Shown: piece after piece, positions 26,701-34,975 of the stretch | Layout of the letters: the number at the start of each line of letters is the position of its first letter | Position numbering within the stretch: the stretch's first letter is position 1 | Virus record (IMG/VR): IMGVR_UViG_3300036985_002823 | Coordinates: 1-47,483 of that record | Reading direction: 5' to 3' (one strand) | Source: a virus | Length of the DNA stretch: 47,483 nt | Program-made: the position numbers and the translations under genes | Notes under the pieces: generated by a model | The model's database searches: none | Told to the model about the DNA's origin: nothing | Seen by the model: only the letters and a program-made list of their open reading frames with translations

Positions 26701-29242
26701 TACCATCTATACTATTAGTAAGCTCCATAGCTTCTTGATAGTTTAATATAGTATCACCATTCTCAGCTAAAATACCAGAATTAAGTGTGCCAAATTCAAC
26801 ATTATCTACATTGTACTGAAACTTGCTTATGTCTTTTTCAGATTTAGCTGTGTACAAAATATTGAACATTTCATCAAGAACACTCTTACTACCAGGGTTA
26901 GAGTAAACATTTGTAGAATTTTTGAATAAATTCTTAAGTAGCTCCCACACTCTGTTAAATACTTTCTTGAATATGTTAGCTTTTTCATTCTCGGTTTTAA
27001 ATTTACCTTTATTAATAGCAAATATTCTAAACTCTTCTGCTATAAATTCTTCTAGTAATAGTCTATCAGCTTTGTTGTTAGGATTTAAGTCACTAAACTT
27101 AACAGTAACTTTTTCATAATTGTTACCAGCAGGTCCACCTGTTTTTTTAATTACTTGAAAACTGCCTTTAAGTTTTGCTGTAGATTTATATAAATTATCT
27201 TTTTCTTTTTTAGTAAGGTATAATTGACTAAATGCATGCCATGCTTCATGATAACCATGAGTATAGCTAGCACCTTGATATAAAGTAACTGCTGCATTTG
27301 AAAATGAAGCCCATGCATCAGAGTTTACTAATGTTCTAGTAAAATCAGTAGATATAAGTTTTTTACCATTCTCATCAACAGCTTTAAATATTGGATGACT
27401 TTCTAAAAATTGTTTAGCTCTTTTTTCTTGTTCTGCTGTAGTAGGTATTTCTTCAAGAAGTTTTGATCTATAGACAAATTCATCTCCATTTACATCAGGC
27501 AATTCAAAAGTGTTATTATTAGCATTATCTTCTTCAGCTTTTTGAACAACTTCTTTTACCTGCTTGTTTATTTCTATTTGAGCATCAGCATTTTCAAAAG
27601 TAAAATAGCCATTGACTATAAGTGGTTTGTTGTTAGTTTCATTCTTTATTACATTAAGATTGTGTCTTTCTGCTATAAAGTCATAGTAGTTTAAATTTGC
27701 TACATCTAATTCATTTTCTTCACCAATTTTATAAAACTCTAAATTATTAGAGTTATATGGACCTTTGATAAATGTTATATAGTATTCTCCTAAGTTATTT
27801 TTAAGAATTTCTTTTGAGCCTTCTTTATCATTTTCTATATCTAATCTTTTATTATCTACAAAAATACCATCACTGGTAATGTTGATATTAGATTTTAAAT
27901 TTATAAACTGTCTTATGTAGTTTATTTTATCATTTGCTGTTAATGACTTACCTAATAACTTAACATCATTAAGAAGTATGTCAAGCATAGAATTTAGCAC
28001 TTCAGCATCAGCAGATCTTTGATTTATTTTAAGAGGATTACTTATAGAAATGTTTATACCATTACCAAAAGTTAAATGAGGCACACTTCTACCATTTTTA
28101 TCAGTTAAAATTGATATACTTCTTTTTTGTTCTTCTGTTATATCAAACTCTTTTAATAAACTTTTTTCTGTTTTGTTAGCTGGTACAACAGGTATACCAA
28201 TCATTCCACCTGTTATCTCTAACAATACATTTTCTTGTTTTGCTTTTTCAATAAGAGATTTAATATAAGCTTGCTCCTGTTTTAATCTATTCTCAATAAT
28301 TTTATCAACTTTAGAATATATAGTTCCTAAGTCTTCTTTAATACCTTTTTGTTCAGCAACAGTTTCATATTGTTTTACAAGATCATTTTGAAGTCTTGTT
28401 TTTATACTTTCTAGTTTACTAGAATCTACAGATCCTATAATAAAGTATGCAATCTTTCCTTCACCTTCTTGTACAATTGCTCCATCTTCATTGAAATATA
28501 AAAAGTTTCCATTGTTATCTACAATAGCTGTAACAATATTATCAGATGCAGTTCTACCAGGATATAAGTTATTAGCTGGTAATTCAGATTCTTTAAGTGC
28601 TAGTAATCTAAAACCTCTATGACTTGAGTATTCAATATCACTAAAGGTTAATTCAACACCTTGATTTTGTTCTAATATATTACCTAATACTTTGTAGTAA
28701 ACATCTTTTTGAGGGTTGGTTTTATTTCTAATAGGTTTACCATTCTCTTCTTGTAATTGTTGACCTGTAGTTTTAGCTATTTCAGTAGGAAATAATAAAT
28801 CACTTTCTTCTACTACACCATCCTTAATAACTTCAATTTTTATTTGCTGAGGTTTAACTTGGTTAGCAATTTCTTTTTGTATTTCTTCTAAAGACTTACC
28901 TTGCAAACCTAATAACTTAGATAATTTATTTAAACCATCAACAGTTTTTACTGTATCTAATAAACCTTTTAAATTATCAAGTTGCTTACCGCTTAAATCT
29001 TGTGACATATCTAACTCAGGATTTGCTTTAAACAAATTGTTGATAATGCTAGGAATATGATAAGCAATACCCAAAGCTTGAGCATGATCTTGATTTTTAG
29101 TAAAGGTTGTATAATAAACTTTTTTAGTTATAAATACTGGATCAAAGTTCTTATTCTTTACACTGTCTTTTACTAGAACATTAACATATTGTTCTAATGC
29201 TTTCTTTAAATCACCTAGTTGTTCTAAATTACAAACACTCAT
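17786..29242 (-). CDS. Virion RNA polymerase giant protein with zincin, NADAR and AlkB-like domains
   Basis: At 3818 residues this is among the longest phage proteins. Near residue 665 is HEAWH with a downstream EEFIAEE (about 730), a zincin-type site. The RNA polymerase active site is SGTDFDVDKL, with D2238, D2240 and D2242, preceded by RIPVQGPNSAEFAEVQEFLPP-like sequence; it corresponds to bacterial NADFDGD, with Val for Gly. About residues 1840-1900 (HKFSLFPLIPG) may be the second barrel. Residues 3320-3475 form a NADAR (YbiA-like) domain: LSNFAI, SVEQGFHFYKT, then DDTRWKKDFP. Residues 3560-3750 are AlkB-like: H3633-R-D3635, H3709 and R3742 in TLTFRRA. crAss-like polymerases are packaged and ejected to transcribe early genes. 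Domain limits are approximate. Confidence 0.92.
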   Translation of the reverse strand: MSVCNLEQLGDLKKALEQYVNVLVKDSVKNKNFDPVFITKKVYYTTFTKNQDHAQALGIAYHIPSIINNLFKANPELDMSQDLSGKQLDNLKGLLDTVKTVDGLNKLSKLLGLQGKSLEEIQKEIANQVKPQQIKIEVIKDGVVEESDLLFPTEIAKTTGQQLQEENGKPIRNKTNPQKDVYYKVLGNILEQNQGVELTFSDIEYSSHRGFRLLALKESELPANNLYPGRTASDNIVTAIVDNNGNFLYFNEDGAIVQEGEGKIAYFIIGSVDSSKLESIKTRLQNDLVKQYETVAEQKGIKEDLGTIYSKVDKIIENRLKQEQAYIKSLIEKAKQENVLLEITGGMIGIPVVPANKTEKSLLKEFDITEEQKRSISILTDKNGRSVPHLTFGNGINISISNPLKINQRSADAEVLNSMLDILLNDVKLLGKSLTANDKINYIRQFINLKSNINITSDGIFVDNKRLDIENDKEGSKEILKNNLGEYYITFIKGPYNSNNLEFYKIGEENELDVANLNYYDFIAERHNLNVIKNETNNKPLIVNGYFTFENADAQIEINKQVKEVVQKAEEDNANNNTFELPDVNGDEFVYRSKLLEEIPTTAEQEKRAKQFLESHPIFKAVDENGKKLISTDFTRTLVNSDAWASFSNAAVTLYQGASYTHGYHEAWHAFSQLYLTKKEKDNLYKSTAKLKGSFQVIKKTGGPAGNNYEKVTVKFSDLNPNNKADRLLLEEFIAEEFRIFAINKGKFKTENEKANIFKKVFNRVWELLKNLFKNSTNVYSNPGSKSVLDEMFNILYTAKSEKDISKFQYNVDNVEFGTLNSGILAENGDTILNYQEAMELTNSIDGIISLYTENFIKQGKAKGEIRNGFVLSSITSPKNQVKIYNEIVKVAFSNELEKTNDLIKTVNSDIQKDILKRKIKVLTTALKEENFGSIEDVLAGKANTNSVVAFHKEHSAFNDIFTITDYDVEIDETDEKKLEYLERMGEKPANGSKSQDIAAKETLYLVKSLYKQNEDGTIKLNSLGFPEPVDFISTWRVIVDKLTGERHIEGLYNKLGETIKNNVAPYFKQLETKLGNPTVVMKNENAAKMWLSFWRSLNLYSMPLITTQYEINYGEDNAIKLDVKVGKASAQYYKIKKKDWPSKFAQETSIFVKKKSDTKENMLDLSEIKKAFFNKQEIFDSKDQIIYTVDKPNYLKFLNSIGLYLTNDPSIEKELKEEDVKYIAQAIGLAEYNNLEITDPINFLSKNQNFKIKYKSGKEGYISYNSSVGRIDNLALLEAEHSIEYASQMVKAASGNLKSTASLNSTYTQILGSISEIKEKGQMFDTTGDYKHLSYLNPEFNPNTAASITLNSLFDPRTGIANSNNGIYVADMDGVAYVGLDGTVEGIPYSKMTKLDKVFTDITSLLFYGVKEATSRAGEKKTYLGIKVKKYNTYLNKQTDYLFADTQGFIKDANDEYFDPLIQEKILDSIIYPKIEAEMKRIKMIKDNYEYYKNYNGFEKDKALQFTNFDDVLEQEKVEDKLSLKEVLLSDDILNQLSNKSLKEILRDNKDLSADLKQQVILYFDKITDLNIQYYKDSTKTNVIPAELQKAFEKKFISLDDKNQLKVKEKLEQLGQAKNEALRNGVIRSFVFNSWVYTAEAGALIHTDFFQFNHAKAEGTKRIPPYQSPGTIFATSSVANDFVNTFAQREFEKKLMAEGKIPQKELKKHDGTFNTAIIKDSVIKSAYFDMYAEMFRNALIRKGITNEAQINRELYGDGIDENGIPKGGRMKPYAEIKEADGQGYITIDSYRILKKLESDWSDAQEKVYKSIIEGKGIAADELASLFPVYKLGYAGALAIKDKYPINSIHKFSLFPLIPGVIDGKIYEQLNTEMIKQGMDYILFESGSKQSYIKNSPDSKGDDIFEKNDTSRLKEGFEFTNNPIYVAYLKNQTKVNDYFKGQSTLATQLRKLFNVSLYAEGKSINEKAKENTDKVFSLIDRLVSLKRADILRKLKFTQDPKTGKIEGDIQELVKFVKKELQKQGYSQAEIDYIDTDSNGVVDLSTHPASPRIEKALLSIINNRIVRLKVTGEPLVEVSNVFAQDVNYRKPDKKELETYGTSGIRGYIVDVNGKENTKAFGVKIALNESYQNLFQTNYFAKDDKGNYVRSGQIAVYKKDKDGKRELDFKASFNRLNEMLKVNQWLNDDNNRLKIRLTGVRIPVQGPNSAEFAEVQEFLPPQAGNIVIIPAEIVAKSGTDFDVDKLTSYSKYISTKGTLFKDSFKTYEELEDYIKQLEERYEKEKLKAIKGEIKTKLTEKQLKWAFIKDNLADFRQAIFDVAETSYVGNFKTLTTKNNKELLENLQNKKLQEYLKNNLKDAYSIFASKIENFDRKDYDNILEALDDLYAEKTSLSKTAIELSLAKEQKRNFTKVVENNLIDALTDVLSMPEMADVLLAPNDTHLTKYITEDSKDEKGLKKIIQENDSKRDFEKSIMTGKKNKAKGISATRMLEPDYNTEKQQDNISGGQGLGIVAVGGTNSNQFRIHGAKLNKTMPIVIKTENKDEKAVDFSINDAIKLRYQTTKDGSISLSHIKDVNDENLVSEIISQLLNGFVDIGKDEWVAYIQGNPTVIPKILFLVDAGVPYEEIAYFMTNPMIREYVNLESNYRAPLSKLIYGSDHDSSRAKSMAKKIMLDKISTKNAPKDYSVNKDNVYGLQVLLNYLHPDSKFTTEELKATALQKLNFGPAQSAGFIQYLLIEDLMADYDRMKMTLNPDTSTEPNLFEAKVKLREIKGLENSPTINSDLLPKILEGGALGPFMVYDFANDLFSPLFKTRTDEKLINYLLNTVENYKVFNRIKDVTGQDAYKFAIGYQNALYHYFFVNGLKQYKTGDTHYNQIPINELINLEEVIDDFNNKTCFNPLAYINKGLFYVEQAAFQDAKVEDFIEFALEREYLRKTYSYEYVKQQQLFNQKYNELKVNSFNNNMFANSETAAKYAYENWLNQTALKNTYNNYKLFKSGKNTIAAELMDIIKNNPVLGKKYTIIDKFVARAIPNQKDKKYTGILNFTLTDQADMDEAKMNDYRRQLKELGDPSFIKIPGSLALNEYISNFFSELPMYTFLQSGMNSSEFNLMTVMPLDKYKRVMSKASVDMNKLFNSKNANEFFEGFTEFYKVNLNSKNFALRNRGLNWNKSVDEVKGLKVNNALNINNLPFVTEVKPSIYIMDQTSSEYKKLLDNASMSGESNPNNKVLSLIKENNPEVVVMNSLSDLNREFKLMPTESLEKSKASIDAAINELANIQKSGKDIIFTSYFFDNTVFNKKTTEKTPTQAPVSTETLPRPETKINIYAGTKEYADLSNFAIRPFTINVETSSGTKTYTFQSVEQGFHFYKTIVANNPTVAKKVLETTRGGDLKKLTSRANLPMTPEQTKEWDSTAKSIMLNLMYDSYVQNPKAAEKLLATGNATITHTQDDTRWKKDFPEVTMTVRDMLREELPQSKAAVTSAVKVISSDYGVVQAETNPTKADTQEVINLIAPQIEKQAYKENVGVNANWQFSFGNMWSRVNLKAKPLLINSFAGVNKVKSLIEELKKTGKVVDKSKYIYDYHELDQDGNPLPPISDLQPLIDKIQTALGIDMSGYDSVLGNIYLDKQSIAPHRDTTEAKSAEGYPVIVYTIGNDSGLGIWDDNKGKMTFQGAYKEDYQGRKPTNEILTKDGTIYTFGMDGKGRFNLSHTTPLGNVKKNPFPAIKLSDGRTLTNYTITLTFRRAADLTPGMPKTPAKLGTQPQTTKTDELSLYLSNKTNENFGVTNPDIKAGPSIDDIVNQHVPTNKNDIDNKKNECE

Positions 29243-29252
29243 ATTAATTTTA

Positions 29253-32200
29253 TTAGCAAAGTTTATCTAAAAAGTTATTAGCAGCATCTTCTTCTGAAAC
29301 ATTATTATTATAAGAAGTTTCAGGTTTTACAATAGCCTTTTGATTATTGATAATTTGATCTTTATCTTCTTCTGTAATATTAGAAGTGCTTGGATCAATT
29401 ATAGCTACTATTTTGTTTTTTATGTCAGAAACTGGTACTATCACTTTATCACCTAATCCTTCCAAAGTTACATTATCTCCAGCTATTTTGCTAATAGAAT
29501 ATCTACTTGGTTGAGAATTTTTTTCTGGTGCATAAAGTACTTCATAACCTTGAACCTTAGCAGCCTCTAATGAAAACTTGTTGATATTTTTATTCATATC
29601 TTCAAGAGTAAGATTTGATTTATCTTCTTCTGTTTTTATGATATTTTCTCTTATATAAGTAAAAGGTTTTTCTTTTACTATATTATCAACAATTCTGTAA
29701 ACACCAATAACATTTCTCATTTTTCCATCAATTTCCATGTTAGTTTTTTTCAAAACTACTTTTTGACCCAATGGAGTAACATTACCTTCTCTAAAAGGTG
29801 TAGTTCTAACTACTCTACCATCATCCAAAGTAATTTCATAAGATTGGTTTTCATAGTTCATGTATTCACCTATAGCATATGTTCCTTCTAGTTGATTGTC
29901 ACCTTTAAGTTCTGTTATTAATTCTTTAAACTTTTCTGGTATAGACTTTTGGTTAAATACTTCTATATCAGCAGGTTGTGCAAAAGTTAATGTAGATATT
30001 ACAGTTTCTTCAGCAGGTTTGCCTTCTAAAGCAGCTAGTTCTGCATCATATTCTGCTTCTAAGATTTTAGGGTCTAAAACTTTTTGAGCTAGTTCAATAT
30101 CATCTGAACTCATATATCTAGGTTGAACTATCATAGGGTTAATAGTATCACCTGTTATTAATGTAGAATATTTATCTTTTAGTTGTTTAAATATTTCATC
30201 TTTTTTTCTAGCAACATATGCTTCTTTTGTTTCAGCTCTCTTAGCTTCTATATCTGTAGTAGTTGTACCTTCTAAAGTTTTTAGTTTAGCATCATATTCA
30301 GCTAGTACTTCAGGTGTAGTCATCTTATCTACTATAGCTTGATCCATACCAAACTTAGATACTAGATCTAATCTACCTTCTACTTCTCTTGGTACAAATC
30401 CAGTAGATGGAGTAACTGGAGCTTTTGATTTTATAGATTCTCTTTTCTTATTGATAGTCATTAAAAAATCAGGTGTCATAACACCCACTTTATCCATCTG
30501 ATCTATAACAGTATCAAGTTCCTTTTCACTTACTGCTTTATTTATAAGATTATTCCAGTTTATTTTACTTGTAATAAGAGGTTGTAAATAATCTTCAACA
30601 ACTTTATCATAAGTTACTTCAGCATATTCTTTTTTAAACTCAGGTTTTACTTCTGTAATTCTAGCATTATCATCATAACTAACACCTATAGGAATTAAAG
30701 CTAAAGAAGTAACTTCAATACCCAGCATGTCTTCTAGCATTTTTTTATAGATAGAAAGCTGAAGTCCATAAGCTTCTTTTTTTCTATTTTTATCTTCAGG
30801 TTTACCAAACTTGTTCCAGTTTTGAGAAGTTTTTATATCATATATTTTAAACTTACCATCTTTATCAATAACAAGTAAATCAAGCTCACCAGCAACTTTT
30901 TGCTCTGTTCCTTTAACATTGTATCTACCAAAAGGTACAACACCAGATGCTATAACAATCTCACCTCTTTCTTGTAGTTTCTTTCTTACTTCATATAAAG
31001 TATCATACAAACCATTGAAAGCAGCTTGTGTCATCTTTGTAGGTTTCTTAATAGGATTACCTTCAAAAAAATCTCTAGCAACACTATCCAGTTCATTACC
31101 CACATCTCTAGACTCTTGATAAAATACATCACCTAAAACTTTTTTAAATGTTTCACGTAATGTAGTAGGGGATTCTGTAAGGGCAGCTTTTAAGGCAGTA
31201 ACTTTTTTATCAGTAAGTTTATTTGTTAGAGATTTAAGACCTTTAACTTTTAAATTATCAACTACATAATTTACTAAGTTGTTAGCATATTCACTAGGAT
31301 ATTTGGCTTTTAGAGATAAATCTTTTAAAGCTTTATCAAATAGCTCAAATACAGGTTTTACATTCTCAACACCTTCAATATCAAATGCTGGTACATTATA
31401 TACTTCTTGTAAGATTTGATCTTTTAACTTAGTAACTCTAAGATTATAGTCTTCACCTTGGATTTTATAACCTGTCTGATCATCTTTCTTTTTAGCATCT
31501 TTAGATACTTGTTTTAATTTATCTAATGCTGCAGATTGTTCAGGAGTTAACTTATCAGATAACTTTCTGATAGCTAATGCATTTTCTACACTTTTAAGTT
31601 CAACTTCTTCTTCATCTGTTTTGTTTTCCTTATTAACAAGCTCTTCATATCTAGCTTGTAGTTGTTCTGTTGTTACAGCAGCATAAGTATCTTTTTTCTC
31701 AGCTTTTTGAGCTTCTTTAATATATTTACTTACTATATTATTAGCTATTGGACTTTCACTAATAAACTCATCTAAAGTTGTATCAGGAGATAAGGCATCA
31801 TTAGCAATAAGACTTTTTCTTTTTTCATCAAGTTTATCTAATAAATCTTGAGGATAAGTAGAAATTTCTCCTAAAGTAATACCAGCACCTTCTTCTGTAG
31901 TAATCTTAGCTTTAGGTTTTTCTTCTTCTTTTGCTTTAGGAAATAAACCATCAAATATATTTGCTACTTTTTTAAATCTTTCATCATCTCTACCTACTTC
32001 TTGTTCTTTTTCTTGATCATAAAGAGTATTAATACTGGGCACCGGTTTATTGTTTTCAACAGCATCTCTAAACTTTTTAAGATCTTCAGGTTTTAATATT
32101 AAACCAGATCTTTTGTATATCTCATTAAGTAAAAAGTTAAGATCATTTCTACCAGCAAATACATTATTATTATAAGCTAATGTATTTTCCATATCATCAA

Positions 32201-34973
32201 AAAGTTCTGAGTAAACATTAGCCATTCTTTTTTGTACAGCTAAAAACCCTTCAGGATTACTAAGAACATTTACAGCTTTAACTAAACCTTTAGCTTCATC
32301 AGATAAACTCATATTATCTAGTAGAATTTGGAAAGCTTTATTTACTTCAGTATCTATAAGCATTTCTTTGTTTTCACCAGCAATATGATTTAAAAACTTG
32401 TTAAAGTTTTTCTTAGACTCACTAATAAACTTATCTTTTTCCTCTTCAGTTTTAGCAAACTTCATTTTAGTGACAGTATCATAAAAGTTTTGAACAAGTT
32501 CAAGTTTCTTTTCTTTATCTTTTTTTACTTTAGCTTGTGCAGGTATTTCTGTATCAAGTGCTTGAATCTCACCTTTTAATATATTAATTTCATTAAATGA
32601 AGCTTGAGGACTCATAAATGATAAAAATGTTTGAGCTTCAGATTTAGCTATTTTGTTAGCTATACCAGAAAACTCTTGAGTCATTTTTTCCATCCTATCA
32701 GCTACATTCTGTAAAGATTGTCTACCAAATATTAGTTTTTTTTTAGCTTCTTCCCAAGCTCTATAAGATAATAAAGTTGGAGCATATAAATCATTTTTAG
32801 GATTATACTGCTTATAATTAAAAGGATTAGGCATCTCATTAGCAGTCATTTCATAATTTTGTTTTATGTTTTCTGCTCTTTGAATTACCTTGTCAATATA
32901 GTTTAATGCTTTACTACCATCTTCTATACCATATTGTTTAAAAGCATCTTTTGCTTCTTCAGGAGAAAGATTTTTGTAATCTTTAAGCTTCTTTAAGAAT
33001 ATATCATATTTACCTGTTTCTAAAGCTGTATGAATATGCTCAAATATAGATTCATCTTTTATATCTCTTGCTGTTTTAACATCATTGTTTTCTAATGCTT
33101 CATACAAGTCATCAGACATTTTTTGTTGTTTAACAGCATTGTTTAAATCAGGAGCAAAGTAATTTAGTATATTACCATAAAACTTATTTAAACTATTTAC
33201 TTCTTGAGTTCTTTGAGCATCTCTAGCTTCTTTAGCTTTTGTTACAGCATCTTTATTAAATAGATCTAGTGTTTTGCTTACTGCTCTAGAAGGAATACCC
33301 ATAATAGGTGATGCAAATAAACTCATAGCAAAACCACTAGCAAATGTTTCTGCACCTTGAGCTGAGAATTGATCATCTAGTCCTTTCATAAAGTAACCAA
33401 AATATCCTTCATAATCAGCTCTTGCCGGATCTTTATATAAAGCTTTTGCTTGTTCTGCTGATGCAGATGCTATTGCCTCTTGTAAATTTTCTTGAACACC
33501 TTCAGCTAAATTACCTTTTACATAATCCCAACCATATTTACCATAAACTTTAGGTTGCTTTAAGGCTTTAGCTGCCATTTTAGTTTTATCTAAAAAACCT
33601 TTACCAGCTTTAACAAATGTTTTATTGTCAAAAACAATATCATCAAAAAACTTAGCAGCATTAGGTTTAACTAATTTATCTACAGGAGCTAACATAGTTT
33701 CATACATAAACTTGTTACTCCACATAATTGCTGGTAAGTTCCACAATGCTGTTTTATGAGCTTGTTGATTAGCAAGGTTTTCTATTTTTTGCAAGTCTTC
33801 TCCACTAGGGTCTGTGCCGTGTTCTTCTCTGTATAACTTAATCAAATCTTCAGTAGTATCAATTTTAGTCATACCACCTTCAAGTTTAGCTTCAGCAACT
33901 GCGGCTTTAGTCATCATCACATCTCTAGCAAAAGCTCCAAATGTTCCAACAACTTTAGCATAGTCTGTTGCATAGTCTGTTGCTTTAACAGCTTGTAAAG
34001 TGTTTTCTAAAGGATTAAGCACTCTACCTGTTGCAGAAACAGCTTTTCCTACACCAGTATTCCAAAAGTTTCTAGCATCATTTATATTGTCAATACTTCT
34101 AAAAGTATCAGTAGCTTTAAATGCCTTAGTAGTTTTACCGGCAGTTTTACTTGCATCAACAACCTTATCAGCTATTTTAGCTCCTTCAACAATTTTTTCT
34201 GCACCCTTGGCAGTTCTTGCAAACATGGCTGGTAATGTAGCTTCTGAAGCTAAACCACCTGTAAGACCTGTAACAGCCATCAAAGCTAAATCTTCAGCTA
34301 ATATATCAAGACCTATACCTACTGTATAACCAGAGTTTAAAAAAGTATTTACTAAAAATCCACCAACACCACCTCTAGAAGAGGATCCTCTTTCCATTAT
34401 TCTTTTCATTTCTCTAGCACCTTCAATATCTGGAGCTAAAGGATCAGTAAACATATCTCCCCAAGATGTAACACCGGATTTAAAACCTGTCCAAACAAGT
34501 GCTGGCCATTGGCTAGCAGCTCTTACAAACTCATCACCTAAAGTCATTTTATCATTATAAAGACTTTCATTATCTCTATAAGGAGAAAATCCTAGAGTTT
34601 TGTAAGGTTTTGAGTTATAATATCTTTCAAAATTTGCACCATCAAAATCACCATTATAAGTATATGGTCTCATATACTCATAGTTTTTATTGTCACTTAA
34701 TGTTTTATTTTTTAAAGCATCAAGAGATATAGCAGGATTTGATCTTTCAGGTACATATTTGTTCATAGGATTAGAGCCTGTAACAGGATTACCCACAACA
34801 TATTTGTATATATCTATGCTCTCAGGTTTAGCTGGGAGTTCTTTATAATTACTTGCAATAGTCTCTAAACTATTTATCGGCCTTTCAGTAATAGGAGTTT
34901 CAGCTGAAGAATCAGCTGTTTCAACATTAGGGTTCTCAACTGACTCTTCAGTCATATTTATTTCTTCAGCCAT
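29253..34973 (-). CDS. Giant virion-internal protein with PD-(D/E)XK nuclease motif, 1906 aa
   Basis: The N-terminal 110 residues are polar and proline-rich; residues about 200-260 hold small-residue-rich hydrophobic stretches (VNTFLNSGYTVGIGLDIL, LMAVTGLTGGLA) that could contact a membrane. The centre is helical and charged. At 1363-1405 is a nuclease core: GELDLLVIDKDGKFKIYDIK, with E1363, D1365, D1379 and K1381, then YGLQLSIYKKML with Q1405, the Cas4/RecB pattern. It lies ten bases upstream of the RNA polymerase gene and is probably packaged with it. The nuclease may act on host or phage DNA on entry; no target is visible. Confidence 0.87.
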   Translation of the reverse strand: MAEEINMTEESVENPNVETADSSAETPITERPINSLETIASNYKELPAKPESIDIYKYVVGNPVTGSNPMNKYVPERSNPAISLDALKNKTLSDNKNYEYMRPYTYNGDFDGANFERYYNSKPYKTLGFSPYRDNESLYNDKMTLGDEFVRAASQWPALVWTGFKSGVTSWGDMFTDPLAPDIEGAREMKRIMERGSSSRGGVGGFLVNTFLNSGYTVGIGLDILAEDLALMAVTGLTGGLASEATLPAMFARTAKGAEKIVEGAKIADKVVDASKTAGKTTKAFKATDTFRSIDNINDARNFWNTGVGKAVSATGRVLNPLENTLQAVKATDYATDYAKVVGTFGAFARDVMMTKAAVAEAKLEGGMTKIDTTEDLIKLYREEHGTDPSGEDLQKIENLANQQAHKTALWNLPAIMWSNKFMYETMLAPVDKLVKPNAAKFFDDIVFDNKTFVKAGKGFLDKTKMAAKALKQPKVYGKYGWDYVKGNLAEGVQENLQEAIASASAEQAKALYKDPARADYEGYFGYFMKGLDDQFSAQGAETFASGFAMSLFASPIMGIPSRAVSKTLDLFNKDAVTKAKEARDAQRTQEVNSLNKFYGNILNYFAPDLNNAVKQQKMSDDLYEALENNDVKTARDIKDESIFEHIHTALETGKYDIFLKKLKDYKNLSPEEAKDAFKQYGIEDGSKALNYIDKVIQRAENIKQNYEMTANEMPNPFNYKQYNPKNDLYAPTLLSYRAWEEAKKKLIFGRQSLQNVADRMEKMTQEFSGIANKIAKSEAQTFLSFMSPQASFNEINILKGEIQALDTEIPAQAKVKKDKEKKLELVQNFYDTVTKMKFAKTEEEKDKFISESKKNFNKFLNHIAGENKEMLIDTEVNKAFQILLDNMSLSDEAKGLVKAVNVLSNPEGFLAVQKRMANVYSELFDDMENTLAYNNNVFAGRNDLNFLLNEIYKRSGLILKPEDLKKFRDAVENNKPVPSINTLYDQEKEQEVGRDDERFKKVANIFDGLFPKAKEEEKPKAKITTEEGAGITLGEISTYPQDLLDKLDEKRKSLIANDALSPDTTLDEFISESPIANNIVSKYIKEAQKAEKKDTYAAVTTEQLQARYEELVNKENKTDEEEVELKSVENALAIRKLSDKLTPEQSAALDKLKQVSKDAKKKDDQTGYKIQGEDYNLRVTKLKDQILQEVYNVPAFDIEGVENVKPVFELFDKALKDLSLKAKYPSEYANNLVNYVVDNLKVKGLKSLTNKLTDKKVTALKAALTESPTTLRETFKKVLGDVFYQESRDVGNELDSVARDFFEGNPIKKPTKMTQAAFNGLYDTLYEVRKKLQERGEIVIASGVVPFGRYNVKGTEQKVAGELDLLVIDKDGKFKIYDIKTSQNWNKFGKPEDKNRKKEAYGLQLSIYKKMLEDMLGIEVTSLALIPIGVSYDDNARITEVKPEFKKEYAEVTYDKVVEDYLQPLITSKINWNNLINKAVSEKELDTVIDQMDKVGVMTPDFLMTINKKRESIKSKAPVTPSTGFVPREVEGRLDLVSKFGMDQAIVDKMTTPEVLAEYDAKLKTLEGTTTTDIEAKRAETKEAYVARKKDEIFKQLKDKYSTLITGDTINPMIVQPRYMSSDDIELAQKVLDPKILEAEYDAELAALEGKPAEETVISTLTFAQPADIEVFNQKSIPEKFKELITELKGDNQLEGTYAIGEYMNYENQSYEITLDDGRVVRTTPFREGNVTPLGQKVVLKKTNMEIDGKMRNVIGVYRIVDNIVKEKPFTYIRENIIKTEEDKSNLTLEDMNKNINKFSLEAAKVQGYEVLYAPEKNSQPSRYSISKIAGDNVTLEGLGDKVIVPVSDIKNKIVAIIDPSTSNITEEDKDQIINNQKAIVKPETSYNNNVSEEDAANNFLDKLC

Positions 34974-34975
34974 AG

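Noticed and set aside
26827-27021. Short minus-strand ORF inside the polymerase gene
   Set aside because: It is another frame of the same strand within a protein that is continuous there; no sign of a frameshift or internal gene.
34000-34329. Plus-strand ORF of 109 residues over the 1906-aa gene
   Set aside because: It lies wholly inside a minus-strand gene with recognisable motifs and has low-complexity Ser/Ala/Val sequence typical of a reverse-frame shadow. The other short plus-strand ORFs in 14000-41000 were dropped for the same reason.
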